From contig CACGMO010000001.1 in the NCBI GenBank assembly GCA_902574225.1, positions 81,559-145,558 of the forward strand: a DNA stretch of 64,000 bases. The letters are read 5' to 3'. Below, piece after piece: positions 11,387 through 19,532 of this stretch. The notes beneath the pieces were generated by a model, which searched no databases, was not told the DNA's origin, and was given only the letters and a program-made list of their open reading frames with translations. The stretch is from an uncultured Alphaproteobacteria bacterium. GTDB taxonomy: Bacteria; Pseudomonadota; Alphaproteobacteria; Rhodobacterales; Rhodobacteraceae. A program made the position numbers and the translations under genes. The stretch's first letter is position 1, and each line of letters begins with the position of its first letter.

Positions 11387-11410
11387 AGGCGCAAGAACTT
11401 GCTTACGCCT
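11387..11410 (-). terminator. Stem-loop after glnA, probable terminator
   Basis: A 9-bp stem (AGGCGCAAG with CTTACGCCT, one G-U pair when read on the minus strand) encloses a 6-nt loop. It begins 20 bp past the glnA stop. On the minus strand it is not followed by a good T-tract (TAGATCC), so termination may be weak or the hairpin may only protect the 3' end. Confidence 0.4.
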
Positions 11411-11429
11411 TTCTAGGTATTTAAAAGCA

Positions 11430-12836
11430 TTAAAGCGAATAATATAGTCCATATTCTGCTGGATGAGGTGTATGCTCGACAGCATATACTTCTTCCCACT
11501 TAAGATCCATGTATCCTTCGAGTTGATCAACATTGAAGACATCTCCGTGAAGAAGAAATTCATGGTCATTTTCCAAGCTATTCAAAGCCTCCCTAAGGCT
11601 ACCACAAACTGTCGGAATAGAAGCTAATTCGTCTGGGGGTAGATCATATAAATCTTTGGTTGCAGCCTCCCCTGGATCAATTTTGTTCTTTATTCCGTCT
11701 AATCCAGCCATTAACAATGCTGCGAAAGAAAGATAAGGGTTGGCCGTCGGATCTGGGAATCTAGCCTCTACTCTAGTTGCTTTAGATGACTCTACGTACG
11801 GGATTCTGATGCTAGCAGATCTGTTCTTCGCCGAAAAGGCAAGTAACACAGGAGCTTCAAATCCAGGTATTAATCTCTTATATGAGTTCGTAGAGGGGTT
11901 TGTGAAAGCGTTCAATGCCTTTGCGTGCTTCAGTATTCCGCCTATGTAATATAGCGCATTTTTTGATAATCCTGCATATTCTTTACCAGCGAAAACAGGG
12001 CTGTTTCCATCCCAGATGGACATGTTTGTATGCATTCCTGTCCCATTGTCATTCGCAATTGGTTTTGGCATGAAAGTAGCTGATTTACCATAAGAGTGAG
12101 CGACATTTTGAATTACATACTTATATTTTTGAAGATTATCTCCTTGAGACTTAAGTGAGTCGAAAACAAGACCAAGCTCATGCTGACATGAAGCTACTTC
12201 GTGATGATGTTTGTCAACTTTCATTCCCATTCTCTTCATCGTAGATAACATCTCGGATCTAATATCCTGACCAGCATCAGTTGGGTTTACTGGGAAATAG
12301 CCGCCTTTAACCCCTGGTCTATGACCCATATTACCCATTTCATAGCTTGTATCTGTGTTCCATGATGCATCTATAGCATCTACTTCAAAACTAACCTTAT
12401 TCATTGAGTTTGAAAACTTTACATCATCGAAGAGAAAAAATTCCGCTTCTGGCCCAAAAAATGCCTTGGTTCCAATCTTAGTTTTTTTTAGGTATTCCTC
12501 AGCTTTTACAGCTGTGCTTCTTGGGTCCCTGCCATATAGCTTCCCGCTTTCTGGCTCCACCACGTTGCAGTGCAAGCAGTAGGTCTTTTCGGAATAAAAC
12601 GGGTCAAGATAACCAGAATCAAGGTCTGGCATTAGCTTCATATCAGACTCATTAATAGACTTCCAGCCAGCAATTGAAGATCCATCAAACATCCACCCGC
12701 TTTTCAGGAACCCCTCATCTACTTCGGAAGCCATAACAGTTACGTGTTGAAGCTTTCCCCGTGGGTCTGTAAACCTCATGTCAACGTATTCATAATCACC
12801 TTTCTTAATTTCACTTAGTACTTTTTTAATGGTCAT
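11430..12836 (-). CDS. glnA: Glutamine synthetase type I
   Basis: ATP-dependent synthesis of glutamine from glutamate and ammonia; forms a dodecamer. It has 468 aa, the normal bacterial GSI length. Seen: the DGSSIAGW motif (51-58), the metal site around GPEAEFFLFDD (128-138), VDKHHHEVASCQHE (207-220) and NRSASIRIP (338-346). Tyr397 in KDLYDLPPDE is the adenylylation site, so activity is likely controlled by GlnE through PII. AAAGGGA precedes the ATG. It lies 37 bp after glnB on the same strand, forming the usual glnBA operon. Confidence 0.98.
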   Translation of the reverse strand: MTIKKVLSEIKKGDYEYVDMRFTDPRGKLQHVTVMASEVDEGFLKSGWMFDGSSIAGWKSINESDMKLMPDLDSGYLDPFYSEKTYCLHCNVVEPESGKLYGRDPRSTAVKAEEYLKKTKIGTKAFFGPEAEFFLFDDVKFSNSMNKVSFEVDAIDASWNTDTSYEMGNMGHRPGVKGGYFPVNPTDAGQDIRSEMLSTMKRMGMKVDKHHHEVASCQHELGLVFDSLKSQGDNLQKYKYVIQNVAHSYGKSATFMPKPIANDNGTGMHTNMSIWDGNSPVFAGKEYAGLSKNALYYIGGILKHAKALNAFTNPSTNSYKRLIPGFEAPVLLAFSAKNRSASIRIPYVESSKATRVEARFPDPTANPYLSFAALLMAGLDGIKNKIDPGEAATKDLYDLPPDELASIPTVCGSLREALNSLENDHEFLLHGDVFNVDQLEGYMDLKWEEVYAVEHTPHPAEYGLYYSL

Positions 12837-12873
12837 AAAATAATCCCTTTCAAAATTTGAATTAAAGTTCTAT

Positions 12874-13329
<456 letters not shown>

Positions 13330-13448
13330 CTAAAAATTAAGCTAAATGAAATAATATTCATCTGTTTCTTGTCTTACACTTTAAAAAATAATGAAAGTAG
13401 TTTCATTTATTTAAATATTCATTATTCTAGCTAATACGTATTTCACAA

Positions 13449-13533
13449 GCGGGTGTGGCGAAATTGGTAGACGCACCAGATTTAGGTTCTGGCGCCTTAG
13501 GGCGTGTAGGTTCAAGTCCTATCACCCGCACCA
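13449..13533 (+). tRNA. tRNA-Leu (anticodon UAG)
   Basis: An 85-nt tRNA with the CCA end encoded. The acceptor arm GCGGGTG pairs with CACCCGC. The anticodon stem CCAGA/TCTGG encloses TTTAGGT, giving anticodon TAG. The long variable arm (CGCCTTAGGGCGT) is typical of class II tRNA-Leu, and the T-loop GGTTCAAGTCC is intact. It is the only plus-strand element between glnB and the accessory genes. Confidence 0.97.
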
Positions 13534-13650
13534 TAATCACGACCTTGTTTGACCTAAAGCACTGATTTATTAGCATTAATGATTTTATGCAATTAGGTGT
13601 GAAACAAAATGAGAAATAGTCTTTTACTTTAATACAGGAGGGTGGCATTT

Positions 13651-14058
13651 ATGGCTGATATTGCAAAAGGGAACGTTAGTATTATCATTACGATGAAAGC
13701 ACCGACAGAGGAAGGAGCAGAGGTTTGCAGAAATTTTCTAGAAGGACATCGTGAAATGATGGAAACAAAAAGTCATCGGACTGGAGACTTTGAGTTAATA
13801 AAATATTTTTCTTCTGAAGGACCGGAATACATTGATGAAGGAGAAAGTCAACTGGAATGGTATGAAGGAAGATGCCCCAAAAAGACAGGGAGAACTATAT
13901 TTATAGTTACTGAAATATATAAGAAAAAAGAAGGTCTGTTTAACCACTTTATAGAGACCAAAGAATTGGCTGATGCTGGCAAGTCGATAATGGAGCTTCA
14001 CAACATAGAGTATAACCAAATTTGTATGACTGAAGTCAAACATACGCTATGGAATTAA
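13651..14058 (+). CDS. Small protein, probable dimeric alpha/beta-barrel (ABM-like) fold
   Basis: A 135-aa protein of unknown function. The pattern NVSIIITMKAP, then a helix (GAEVCRNFLEGHREMM), then a strand TIFIVTEIYKKKEGLFNHFIET resembles antibiotic-biosynthesis-monooxygenase (ABM) type ferredoxin-like folds. I recognise the fold class, not the family. AGGAGGG (13636-13642) lies 8 nt before the ATG at 13651 and overlaps the alternative upstream GTG, so the ATG is the start. It is the first gene after tRNA-Leu. A catalytic role is not established; many such proteins act on small aromatics or haem. Confidence 0.7.
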   Translation: MADIAKGNVSIIITMKAPTEEGAEVCRNFLEGHREMMETKSHRTGDFELIKYFSSEGPEYIDEGESQLEWYEGRCPKKTGRTIFIVTEIYKKKEGLFNHFIETKELADAGKSIMELHNIEYNQICMTEVKHTLWN

Positions 14059-14068
14059 TATAAAACTG

Positions 14069-14100
14069 ACCCATCTGCTGCACACTCCAAGAACATACTA
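14069..14100. repeat. Dispersed ~32-bp repeat, copy 1
   Basis: Begins ACCCATCTGCTGCACACTCC and ends AAGAACATACTA. It matches copies at 15148-15180 and 17076-17109. It lies 11 bp after one gene and 120 bp before the hydrolase start. Confidence 0.75.
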
Positions 14101-14163
14101 CATGAGTTCGCCAAGTAATCCTGCTTAGAGGAAGACGTGTTTATGAATCTTGACAAATTGGAA

Positions 14164-14180
14164 AGTTCATTTTATGAACT
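14164..14180. promoter_or_regulatory. Perfect dyad upstream of the hydrolase gene
   Basis: AGTTCAT-TTT-ATGAACT is a perfect 7-bp inverted repeat with a 3-bp spacer, 40 bp before the ATG at 14220. It reads GTTC-N7-GAAC, which is inverted and so is not the alphaproteobacterial direct-repeat SOS box. It could be an operator for an unknown regulator. Confidence 0.3.
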
Positions 14181-14219
14181 AAGACACTGTCAAATTTATT
14201 GTTAAGATACATCAAGATA

Positions 14220-15068
14220 ATGTCTGAATACCTGATTGATTCAAATGGCTCTAAAGTTGAGTTTCACTATGAAGACGCAAAAGCTAGCGAAACCTTACTT
14301 TTTCTACCTGGATCATACGCAAATAAAGCTGCTTGGAAAGGAATTGCAAAAGCCTTGAAAATTCCTTGCAATAAAGTTTTTACCAGTTTGAGAGGATATG
14401 GTAATACCGAAGAGACCAGATCGGTTAACGACTATAAAATTGACCATCAACTTGAAATAATAAGAACGATATCAAAAAAATTAAGTTCGAATTTTCATAT
14501 TGTAGGTCACTCTATGGGAGGGCTAGTTGGTTTTGCTGCAGTTTTTTCAGGAGAATTTCCAATCAAAAGCATCATTACATTTGAAGGCAACCCTCCTTGG
14601 GTTCTAGATACCTCTAAATATAAAGAAACTTTAAATAAAACTTTGAAAATGGCAACGTACTTTCAAAAGGCAGTTATAGAAGATAAAAAAGATTCAGCTA
14701 AAATTATAATAGATTTTTATGGAGGAGATGGCACTTTTTCTTCTTTTCCAGAAAAGCTTCAAGATTTCTGTAGAGCTAACGCTCACGTCAATTTACTTGA
14801 TTGGCTGCCAATAATTAGGTCTGATCCACCTAAATTTGAGAGATCTCTTTTTAAAGCTTCTTTGAATGAAATGCCTGTGAAGCTGGTTGTTGGGCAAAAT
14901 GCAAACTTTCTTATCAAAGACATAAATAATGAGCTCTGTTTATTATTTAAAAAGCATGTTGAGCAGGAGATAAAGGGTGCAGGTCATTTTTTGATTTCTA
15001 CTCATCCAAAAGATTGCGCTAATGCGATAGATGAATTTATAATATCACAACGAATTGAGAACGATTAG
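14220..15068 (+). CDS. Alpha/beta hydrolase, substrate unknown
   Basis: A 282-aa serine hydrolase-type protein. Seen: the oxyanion segment LFLPGSY (27-33), LRGYGNT (58-63), the nucleophile elbow GHSMGG with Ser98, and His256 in GAGHFLISTHP. The usual acidic residue after the strand KLVVGQNANF is not apparent (Asn instead of Asp), so the triad may be unusual. The frame is open to a TTG at 14199, but I use the ATG at 14220; the ribosome site is weak either way. It sits alone between two copies of a dispersed repeat. Confidence 0.8.
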   Translation: MSEYLIDSNGSKVEFHYEDAKASETLLFLPGSYANKAAWKGIAKALKIPCNKVFTSLRGYGNTEETRSVNDYKIDHQLEIIRTISKKLSSNFHIVGHSMGGLVGFAAVFSGEFPIKSIITFEGNPPWVLDTSKYKETLNKTLKMATYFQKAVIEDKKDSAKIIIDFYGGDGTFSSFPEKLQDFCRANAHVNLLDWLPIIRSDPPKFERSLFKASLNEMPVKLVVGQNANFLIKDINNELCLLFKKHVEQEIKGAGHFLISTHPKDCANAIDEFIISQRIEND

Positions 15069-15147
15069 CGACTAGAAGAAAGAGTTAGTCTAATTAAAAA
15101 CGTTTGAAAGCATCTCTCTATAGTTTTTACATTATTCAATTTTCAAC

Positions 15148-15180
15148 ACCCCATCTACTGCACACTCCAAGAACATATTA
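15148..15180. repeat. Dispersed ~32-bp repeat, copy 2
   Basis: Contains CATCTACTGCACACTCC followed by AAGAACATATTA, nearly identical to copy 1 over the whole unit. It lies 153 bp before the start of the next gene (15334). Confidence 0.75.
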
Positions 15181-15333
15181 CCTATGCCGCTCTAAGTCGC
15201 ATTCGTGAACAAAGGCTTGATTATTTGTTATATCTAGGGTATCGCTTTTTCATCAATCGAACATTTTTTTTATAAGTGCTAAAAGCAAAGGGTTTTAGGT
15301 GTAAATCTAGTTAAGTAAAAGGAGCAAATTAAA

Positions 15334-15636
15334 TTGAAAATGACCAGCGTAATAGCTATCTCCCCAAAACAGGGTTCATCTGATGATGTGAAGCAATTAA
15401 TCATAGATAGCCGATCAGAGGGGATAGCAGGTTTAGAAAAATATAGCATTATATTAACTAGAGAAGAGCAATTACTTGTTATTAATGAGTGGATTTCGCT
15501 GGATGCTTTTATGGATTACGTGAATGGTCCTCACAATATGATTGAGTTAATCGAACATTTATGTGATCGATATGATGAAGAAAATGTTTGTAAAGCATAC
15601 TCGGGAACGGTCATTCATGAGGAGCTAGCTGAGTAA
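15334..15636 (+). CDS. ABM-family (antibiotic biosynthesis monooxygenase-like) small protein
   Basis: A 100-aa single-domain protein with the ABM pattern: strand TSVIAISPKQG, helix DVKQLIIDSRSE, strand KYSIILTREEQLLVINEWIS and helix LDAFMDYVNGPHNMIELIEHL. Such proteins usually form dimers and act as cofactor-less monooxygenases, or have unknown roles. AAAAGGAG (15317-15324) sits 9 nt before the TTG at 15334 and 15 nt before an ATG at 15340, so the TTG is the likelier start. It is monocistronic, with gaps of 265 bp and 145 bp on either side. Confidence 0.78.
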   Translation: MKMTSVIAISPKQGSSDDVKQLIIDSRSEGIAGLEKYSIILTREEQLLVINEWISLDAFMDYVNGPHNMIELIEHLCDRYDEENVCKAYSGTVIHEELAE

Positions 15637-15781
15637 ATCATAAACTCGTTAAGTTGATTTCTTACAAATTAATCGAAAGTTCCTAAAAAGCGCACTATGT
15701 TATGAAGCTTAGCATTATTATGCTGTAACCGTGAAATTTAATAATTTATAGAACAGGTTTTTGATTTATGGTGGTATCTAT

Positions 15782-16486
15782 ATGAAAATGATAGCTTTCG
15801 CAGTTCCAATCCTTGAAGGAAAATTAGATGATTGGACAAAAATGATCCTTAATACAATGCTTGGAGATAATAAAAAGGCCACTGATCAAAGCAGAGAAAA
15901 TGCTGGGGTGCATGAACGATCATATTTACAAAAAATGCCCAAAGGGCACGTTTGTATTCTTACCTGGGAAGGTGCAGACCCATTAACATTTTGGCTGGAT
16001 TTAATGAACGTTGCTCTACCAGAATTTACTGAACATCTTGCTGATTTACATGGCAGAGGAATTTTTAACGAAGAAAACCCAGAAAAAATGTTGGCAAAAT
16101 TAGTGTATGACAGTGGAAACGGAAAGGGTGATACCGAAGGAACAGATCAGAAGAAATCTTTGATTGCAATTGCACTACCAATTTTGCCTGGAAAAATTGA
16201 AATTTGGAAAACAAAAATGCTTGAGCGGATGCTTGGAGATAATAAAAAAGATGCTGATGCAATACGTCATGCAGTTGGGGTACGAGAACGTTTATACCTT
16301 CAGAAGGTGCCAGAGGGTCACATAGTGATTTTAACATTTGAAGGTATCAACCCAGAAGCTGGTTATTCGCAAATAATAAGGAATGCTTCTCCGGAGTTTG
16401 CCAAAGCTGTGCTGGAAATTCATGGTTTAGATGTAAATGCAGCGCAACCACCTTCACCTAAATTAGTGTACAATAGCCGTGAATAA
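15782..16486 (+). CDS. Tandem-duplicated small-domain protein (DUF6176-like)
   Basis: A 234-aa protein made of two clearly homologous halves. Unit 1 (about residues 1-110) and unit 2 (about 120-234) share AxPIxxGKxxxW, MLGDNKK, the G-V-x-E-R-x-YLQK segment, GHxxILTxEG and a final LVYxS. The domain resembles DUF6176-like members of the dimeric alpha/beta-barrel class, so the fused halves may form a pseudo-dimer. The linker is short and charged (NGKGDTEGTDQKK). The open frame begins at a TTG at 15761; the ATG at 15782 gives the expected N-terminus. No function is known. Confidence 0.72.
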   Translation: MKMIAFAVPILEGKLDDWTKMILNTMLGDNKKATDQSRENAGVHERSYLQKMPKGHVCILTWEGADPLTFWLDLMNVALPEFTEHLADLHGRGIFNEENPEKMLAKLVYDSGNGKGDTEGTDQKKSLIAIALPILPGKIEIWKTKMLERMLGDNKKDADAIRHAVGVRERLYLQKVPEGHIVILTFEGINPEAGYSQIIRNASPEFAKAVLEIHGLDVNAAQPPSPKLVYNSRE

Positions 16487-16520
16487 ATAGGCTTAATATT
16501 CCAGAACAGAAGGCTCTTAT

Positions 16521-16949
16521 TCAAGAACTCTTTATTGAATGATTAAAACCGAAAAAGTAGCTTTGAAAGGTTGCTCCCATTGGCTGAAGAGCTTCCTTCA
16601 AATCTGGTTTTGCATTGCCAAAAATGTGCCATCCTTTAAATTCAACGAGATCTGTAATTTCTGCTGCAATAGGGCTTGCGAGATGATTTTTTAGGCGTTG
16701 CATGTATCCGTCACTATCTACAAGTAGTTCTACTAATGTTGCTTCTTTTCCATCATCAGAGAAATGCCATTCGTAACTAATAAGTTTATCCTCATTTAAA
16801 TCTAAAACATATTTCGATGATCGATTTTTAACCCAATCTTTTAGGTCATCAGGATTACCTTTTACATTAACCTGAATTACACTGCAAATTTGATCTGAGT
16901 TTTCTCTTAGTGCTGACATTTGCTTTCCATAATTTAATTTTAAGATCAT
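16521..16949 (-). CDS. ABM-like small protein, minus strand
   Basis: A 142-aa protein resembling ABM-type monooxygenase-like proteins: strand QICSVIQVNVKG, helix DDLKDWVKNRSSK, then SYEWHFSDDGKEATLVELLVDSDGYMQRL. The last part is the typical pattern in which a strand leads into a helix that modulates the active site. The ATG at 16949 has no good ribosome site. An in-frame ATG at 16919, preceded by GGAAAG, is a credible alternative giving 132 aa. It converges on the tandem-duplicated gene with 34 bp between stops. Confidence 0.68.
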   Translation of the reverse strand: MILKLNYGKQMSALRENSDQICSVIQVNVKGNPDDLKDWVKNRSSKYVLDLNEDKLISYEWHFSDDGKEATLVELLVDSDGYMQRLKNHLASPIAAEITDLVEFKGWHIFGNAKPDLKEALQPMGATFQSYFFGFNHSIKSS

Positions 16950-17256
16950 AAATGATAGTTTTTCTCTGATAAATAAAATTCATCAATTACTCTCATAAGA
17001 TAAAGCATTCACATCTGTCAATCAAACTGAAAAGATTAGCAATTCAATAAAAAATTTTCATGAATGAGAAGCATAACCCATCTTCTTCACACTCCGGGAA
17101 TATAATAGGCATGAAAACCGGTTTTACATTATGAAGTGCTTTTCTAAGTCAGGAGGCAGCTCTTATTTTGCAAATATACCCCTAGTTCTCTAATTGAAAA
17201 AATTTAGAAATGGCCACTTAATTTAATGTACAGACACATGTATTGAAGGAGAATTT
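16950..17256. other. Intergenic stretch with repeat copy 3
   Basis: A 307-bp gap between a minus-strand and a plus-strand gene. It should hold two divergent promoters. Apart from the repeat at 17076-17109, I see only AT-rich sequence and a short ORF of about 20 codons without a convincing ribosome binding site. Confidence 0.5.
17076..17109. repeat. Dispersed ~32-bp repeat, copy 3 (diverged)
   Basis: Reads ACCCATCTTCTTCACACTCC followed by GGGAATATAATAGGC. It keeps the core CACACTCC and the flanking ACCCATCT but differs at several positions from copies 1 and 2. It lies 147 bp before the ATG of a broken secreted-protein gene. Confidence 0.65.
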
Positions 17257-17617
17257 ATGTCATTTTTAAGATTGTTTATCTTTACTGCTTTATTTTCTGT
17301 TGTAGGTTCTTTTGTTTCTGCACAACCCGATAAAAAATGGTCAACTAAGCAATGTTGCGATTTATATAAAGCAATAGGGTTTTTCAAGGCTTTGCCCATA
17401 AACATTGGGAAAAAAGCGTGAGGAGAAGGGGGCTCTTTACGCTTCAGTTGCAGCGGACTACTCTACTGTCTATCAAACCGTCGGTGACGATTACGGTAAA
17501 AGACCTTTTTCTCTACACATCCTATTGATATAGGAGGTTTCAACCTACAGTGATACCGCATTAATGTTGATAAATGGTAGACCAAAAGTAGTTAATCTAG
17601 TAAGGATGAATCGGTAA
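17257..17617 (+). pseudogene. Broken gene for a small secreted protein
   Basis: AAGGAG precedes an ATG at 17257 that opens a 54-codon ORF with a clear signal peptide (MSFLRLFIFTALFSVVGSFV then SA) and a mature part containing a Cys-Cys pair. It stops at TGA 17419-17421, right after a run of six A. Shifting +1 at that run restores a coding frame (KREEKGALYASVAADYSTVY) to a TAG at 17531-17533. Reading through it in the same frame gives EVSTYSDTALMLINGRPKVV and ends at TAA 17615-17617. The intact protein would be about 119 aa. Family not recognised. The short 54-aa product could still be made. Confidence 0.6.
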
Positions 17618-17690
17618 CATATTTTAAGCAGGCTGGAAACCGGTGTTTTACTATAAATACAAATACTTCTAATTATTTAAGGTGAGTGTA

Positions 17691-18146
17691 ATGGAACTAT
17701 TAACTGCTGAGCATAAGAAGTTGATCGGAAAAGTTTCGATGCCACTGAAAGTTGATATAAATAGAAGTGACATAATTAAGTATTCAATCGCTACTGAGCA
17801 GTTACAAGAGAAATATCTTAAAGGTAATGAGGCTCCTCTAATGTTTGTCTTTAATCTTTTTACACCCTTAGTTACTCTGGCCAGCCTCGGTAAAGATGGT
17901 CTTAATACAAAAGAGTCTTTGAATGTTGATCTTCCACTTAAAAGAGTTATGGCCGGAGGCACTAAAATTAACATTTTCAAGAATATCTATCCTGGTGACA
18001 AATTAACTGGTATTTCAAAAATTAAAAATCTATATGAAAAAAAAGGCAAAAGTGGATTACTTATTTTTATGATCAAACAATTTAGCGTTAGCGATCAATT
18101 TCAACTTAAGGTGTATGAAGAAACGCAAACGGTTATTTACCGTTAG
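17691..18146 (+). CDS. MaoC-like dehydratase, N-terminal-type subunit (FAS1-like dehydratase domain)
   Basis: A 151-aa hotdog-type protein. The N-terminal helix-strand IGKVSMPLKVDINRSDIIKY followed by SIATEQ, then a middle MFVFNLFTPL segment and a GGTKINIFKNIYPGDKLTG stretch match the MaoC_dehydrat_N type found in HTD2-like and mesaconyl/beta-methylmalyl-CoA dehydratases. AAGGTGAG precedes the ATG at 17691; a GTG at 17682 lies inside that site. The next gene encodes the partner half 12 bp downstream, so the two likely form a heteromeric hydratase acting on an acyl-CoA. The substrate cannot be told. Confidence 0.72.
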   Translation: MELLTAEHKKLIGKVSMPLKVDINRSDIIKYSIATEQLQEKYLKGNEAPLMFVFNLFTPLVTLASLGKDGLNTKESLNVDLPLKRVMAGGTKINIFKNIYPGDKLTGISKIKNLYEKKGKSGLLIFMIKQFSVSDQFQLKVYEETQTVIYR

Positions 18147-18158
18147 AGATTAAAAGAT

Positions 18159-18572
18159 ATGGACAAACCAGAAATAAAAATCAATCAGCCTCTTCCTGAA
18201 AGAATTCATAAACCAACTAATGTATCTTTATTTCTCTATAACGCAGCAATATGGAATCCTCATCGTATTCACTATGATGAGACTTACACTAAAAGTTTCG
18301 AAGGTCACCCTAAGCTTGTAATTGATGGGCCTCTTATGGGAGATTGGATGGCGCAATGTGTTAGCAACTGGCTGAGCGATCAAGGAAAAATTTGTGAGTT
18401 TGAATATAAAAATACAAAACCAGCATATTTGGGTGATACTTTAAAGTCGGGAGGAAAAGTTTTGTCCTGTATTGAAAATAAAAAAGTATTTTTGTTAGAA
18501 CTTTGGATTAAAGACTCTGAGAATAATAAAGTTGCTTCAGGTTCAGCTAAAATAAACCTTACTATCCAATAA
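18159..18572 (+). CDS. MaoC-like dehydratase, catalytic-type subunit
   Basis: A 137-aa single hotdog domain. NPHRIHYDETYT carries the hydratase-2 motif residues (the Asp and His of the family's D-x-x-x-x-H pattern are here replaced by Asn and His: WNPHRIHYD), followed by VIDGPLMGDWMAQ. It pairs with the gene 12 bp upstream to form a split MaoC-like enzyme, as in two-subunit 2-enoyl-CoA hydratases. The motif variation leaves exact chemistry open. Possible substrates include mesaconyl-CoA-like or other branched enoyl-CoAs; this is inference. Confidence 0.72.
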   Translation: MDKPEIKINQPLPERIHKPTNVSLFLYNAAIWNPHRIHYDETYTKSFEGHPKLVIDGPLMGDWMAQCVSNWLSDQGKICEFEYKNTKPAYLGDTLKSGGKVLSCIENKKVFLLELWIKDSENNKVASGSAKINLTIQ

Positions 18573-18846
18573 ATTAGTATTGCTTTTGCGTTAAGGCTAG
18601 GGTTTCTGTGTAAATCAATCTATTTATATCCCTATCCAAGATTTTACCATCTATTTACTTCTTTGTCTTATGCGTGGCAGGTATCATCCAAATGGTAAAA
18701 CAAAATGTTTTACAAATCTAGCTTATCGACAGGAACACGGAGATTCCTTAGTTACTAGTATCGCTTTATTTAAGTAGCTATTTGTCCATTTGTGAGGTTT
18801 TAAAGCCTACATCACCCTTTCCTTACTGCTACGCACTGCGATTTTT

Positions 18847-19263
18847 TTAAAGAGCGAAGTTTGTTCCAGTTTTTTTAGGAGCCATTCTAATTAGTCTTGA
18901 TGTCTTCACTGCAATTTGTCTGTGTACCACGGCCTTTTGATAAGTCTTGTCTCTTTGCATTAATACAAACGACTCAGCAGTCGGATATTCAGCAATAAAG
19001 CATATATCCCATTTTTCATCACCTGGACCTATCAATCCAATTAACATGTCTCCTCTCCATACAATTGATCCTCCCAGTCTTTTAAAAACTGGTTCACTTT
19101 CTTTTCCATAACGCATGTATGCTTCAAAACCAGTTGTAATAATGCCATCTGGGTAAATAGCTTCTTCTTTAAGCTTTATCAGGTTCAGCATATGCAAACG
19201 TCGACTATCTTTAATATTCTTAAAAGATTTATATGTATCCCTATCAAATCCAACATATTCCAT
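18847..19263 (-). CDS. DUF1330-like protein
   Basis: A 138-aa protein of the DUF1330 / dimeric alpha/beta-barrel type: LHMLNLIKLKEEA, then TTGFEAYMRYGKESEPVF, GGSIVWRGDM, and the C-terminal WDICFIAEYPTAESFVLMQR block followed by DKTYQKAVVHRQIA. AAGGAGGTG lies 7 nt before the ATG, an unusually strong ribosome site. Function unknown. It is the fourth or fifth small protein of related fold within 6 kb. Confidence 0.8.
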   Translation of the reverse strand: MEYVGFDRDTYKSFKNIKDSRRLHMLNLIKLKEEAIYPDGIITTGFEAYMRYGKESEPVFKRLGGSIVWRGDMLIGLIGPGDEKWDICFIAEYPTAESFVLMQRDKTYQKAVVHRQIAVKTSRLIRMAPKKTGTNFAL

Positions 19264-19532
19264 ATTTTACACCTCCTTGAAACGAATTGTTAATATTTAC
19301 ACTTCATTATTTTCTCTTTTAAATCTTTCTAACACCTTTTGATGAGGCGTTCCAATTAGGAAACTAAAATAATTTTAATCGTTTTATATTTATAAGAACC
19401 AAGCCAAAAAAGTTCTTTGTTAGATTATCTTAATTTGCTAACATTCTCGCGGTAAATACCATATTTCTCACTGTTTTTTAAAAAATTGGAAAAATATCAA
19501 TAGTTTAAAAATTTTTAAAATTTTGGATCTAC

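Noticed and set aside
13427..13648. 73-codon minus-strand ORF across the tRNA-Leu gene (contains VIGLEPTRPKAPEPKSGAS)
   Set aside because: This is the well-known false ORF produced by the antisense of tRNA-Leu genes. The tRNA explains the sequence.
14069..17109. CRISPR array or integron attC sites from the three repeats
   Set aside because: Spacing is irregular (about 1.0 and 1.9 kb), genes lie between copies, and no cas genes, integrase or attC-type core sites are visible.
18695..18713. Inverted repeat GTAAAAC-AAAAT-GTTTTAC as a terminator for the MaoC pair
   Set aside because: Low-GC stem, more than 120 bp after the stop, and no T-run on the plus strand.
18670..18777. 35-codon ORF (starts MRGRYHPNGK) in the gap before the DUF1330-like gene
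   Set aside because: No ribosome binding site and no recognised family. It could be a gene remnant, but evidence is too thin for a call.
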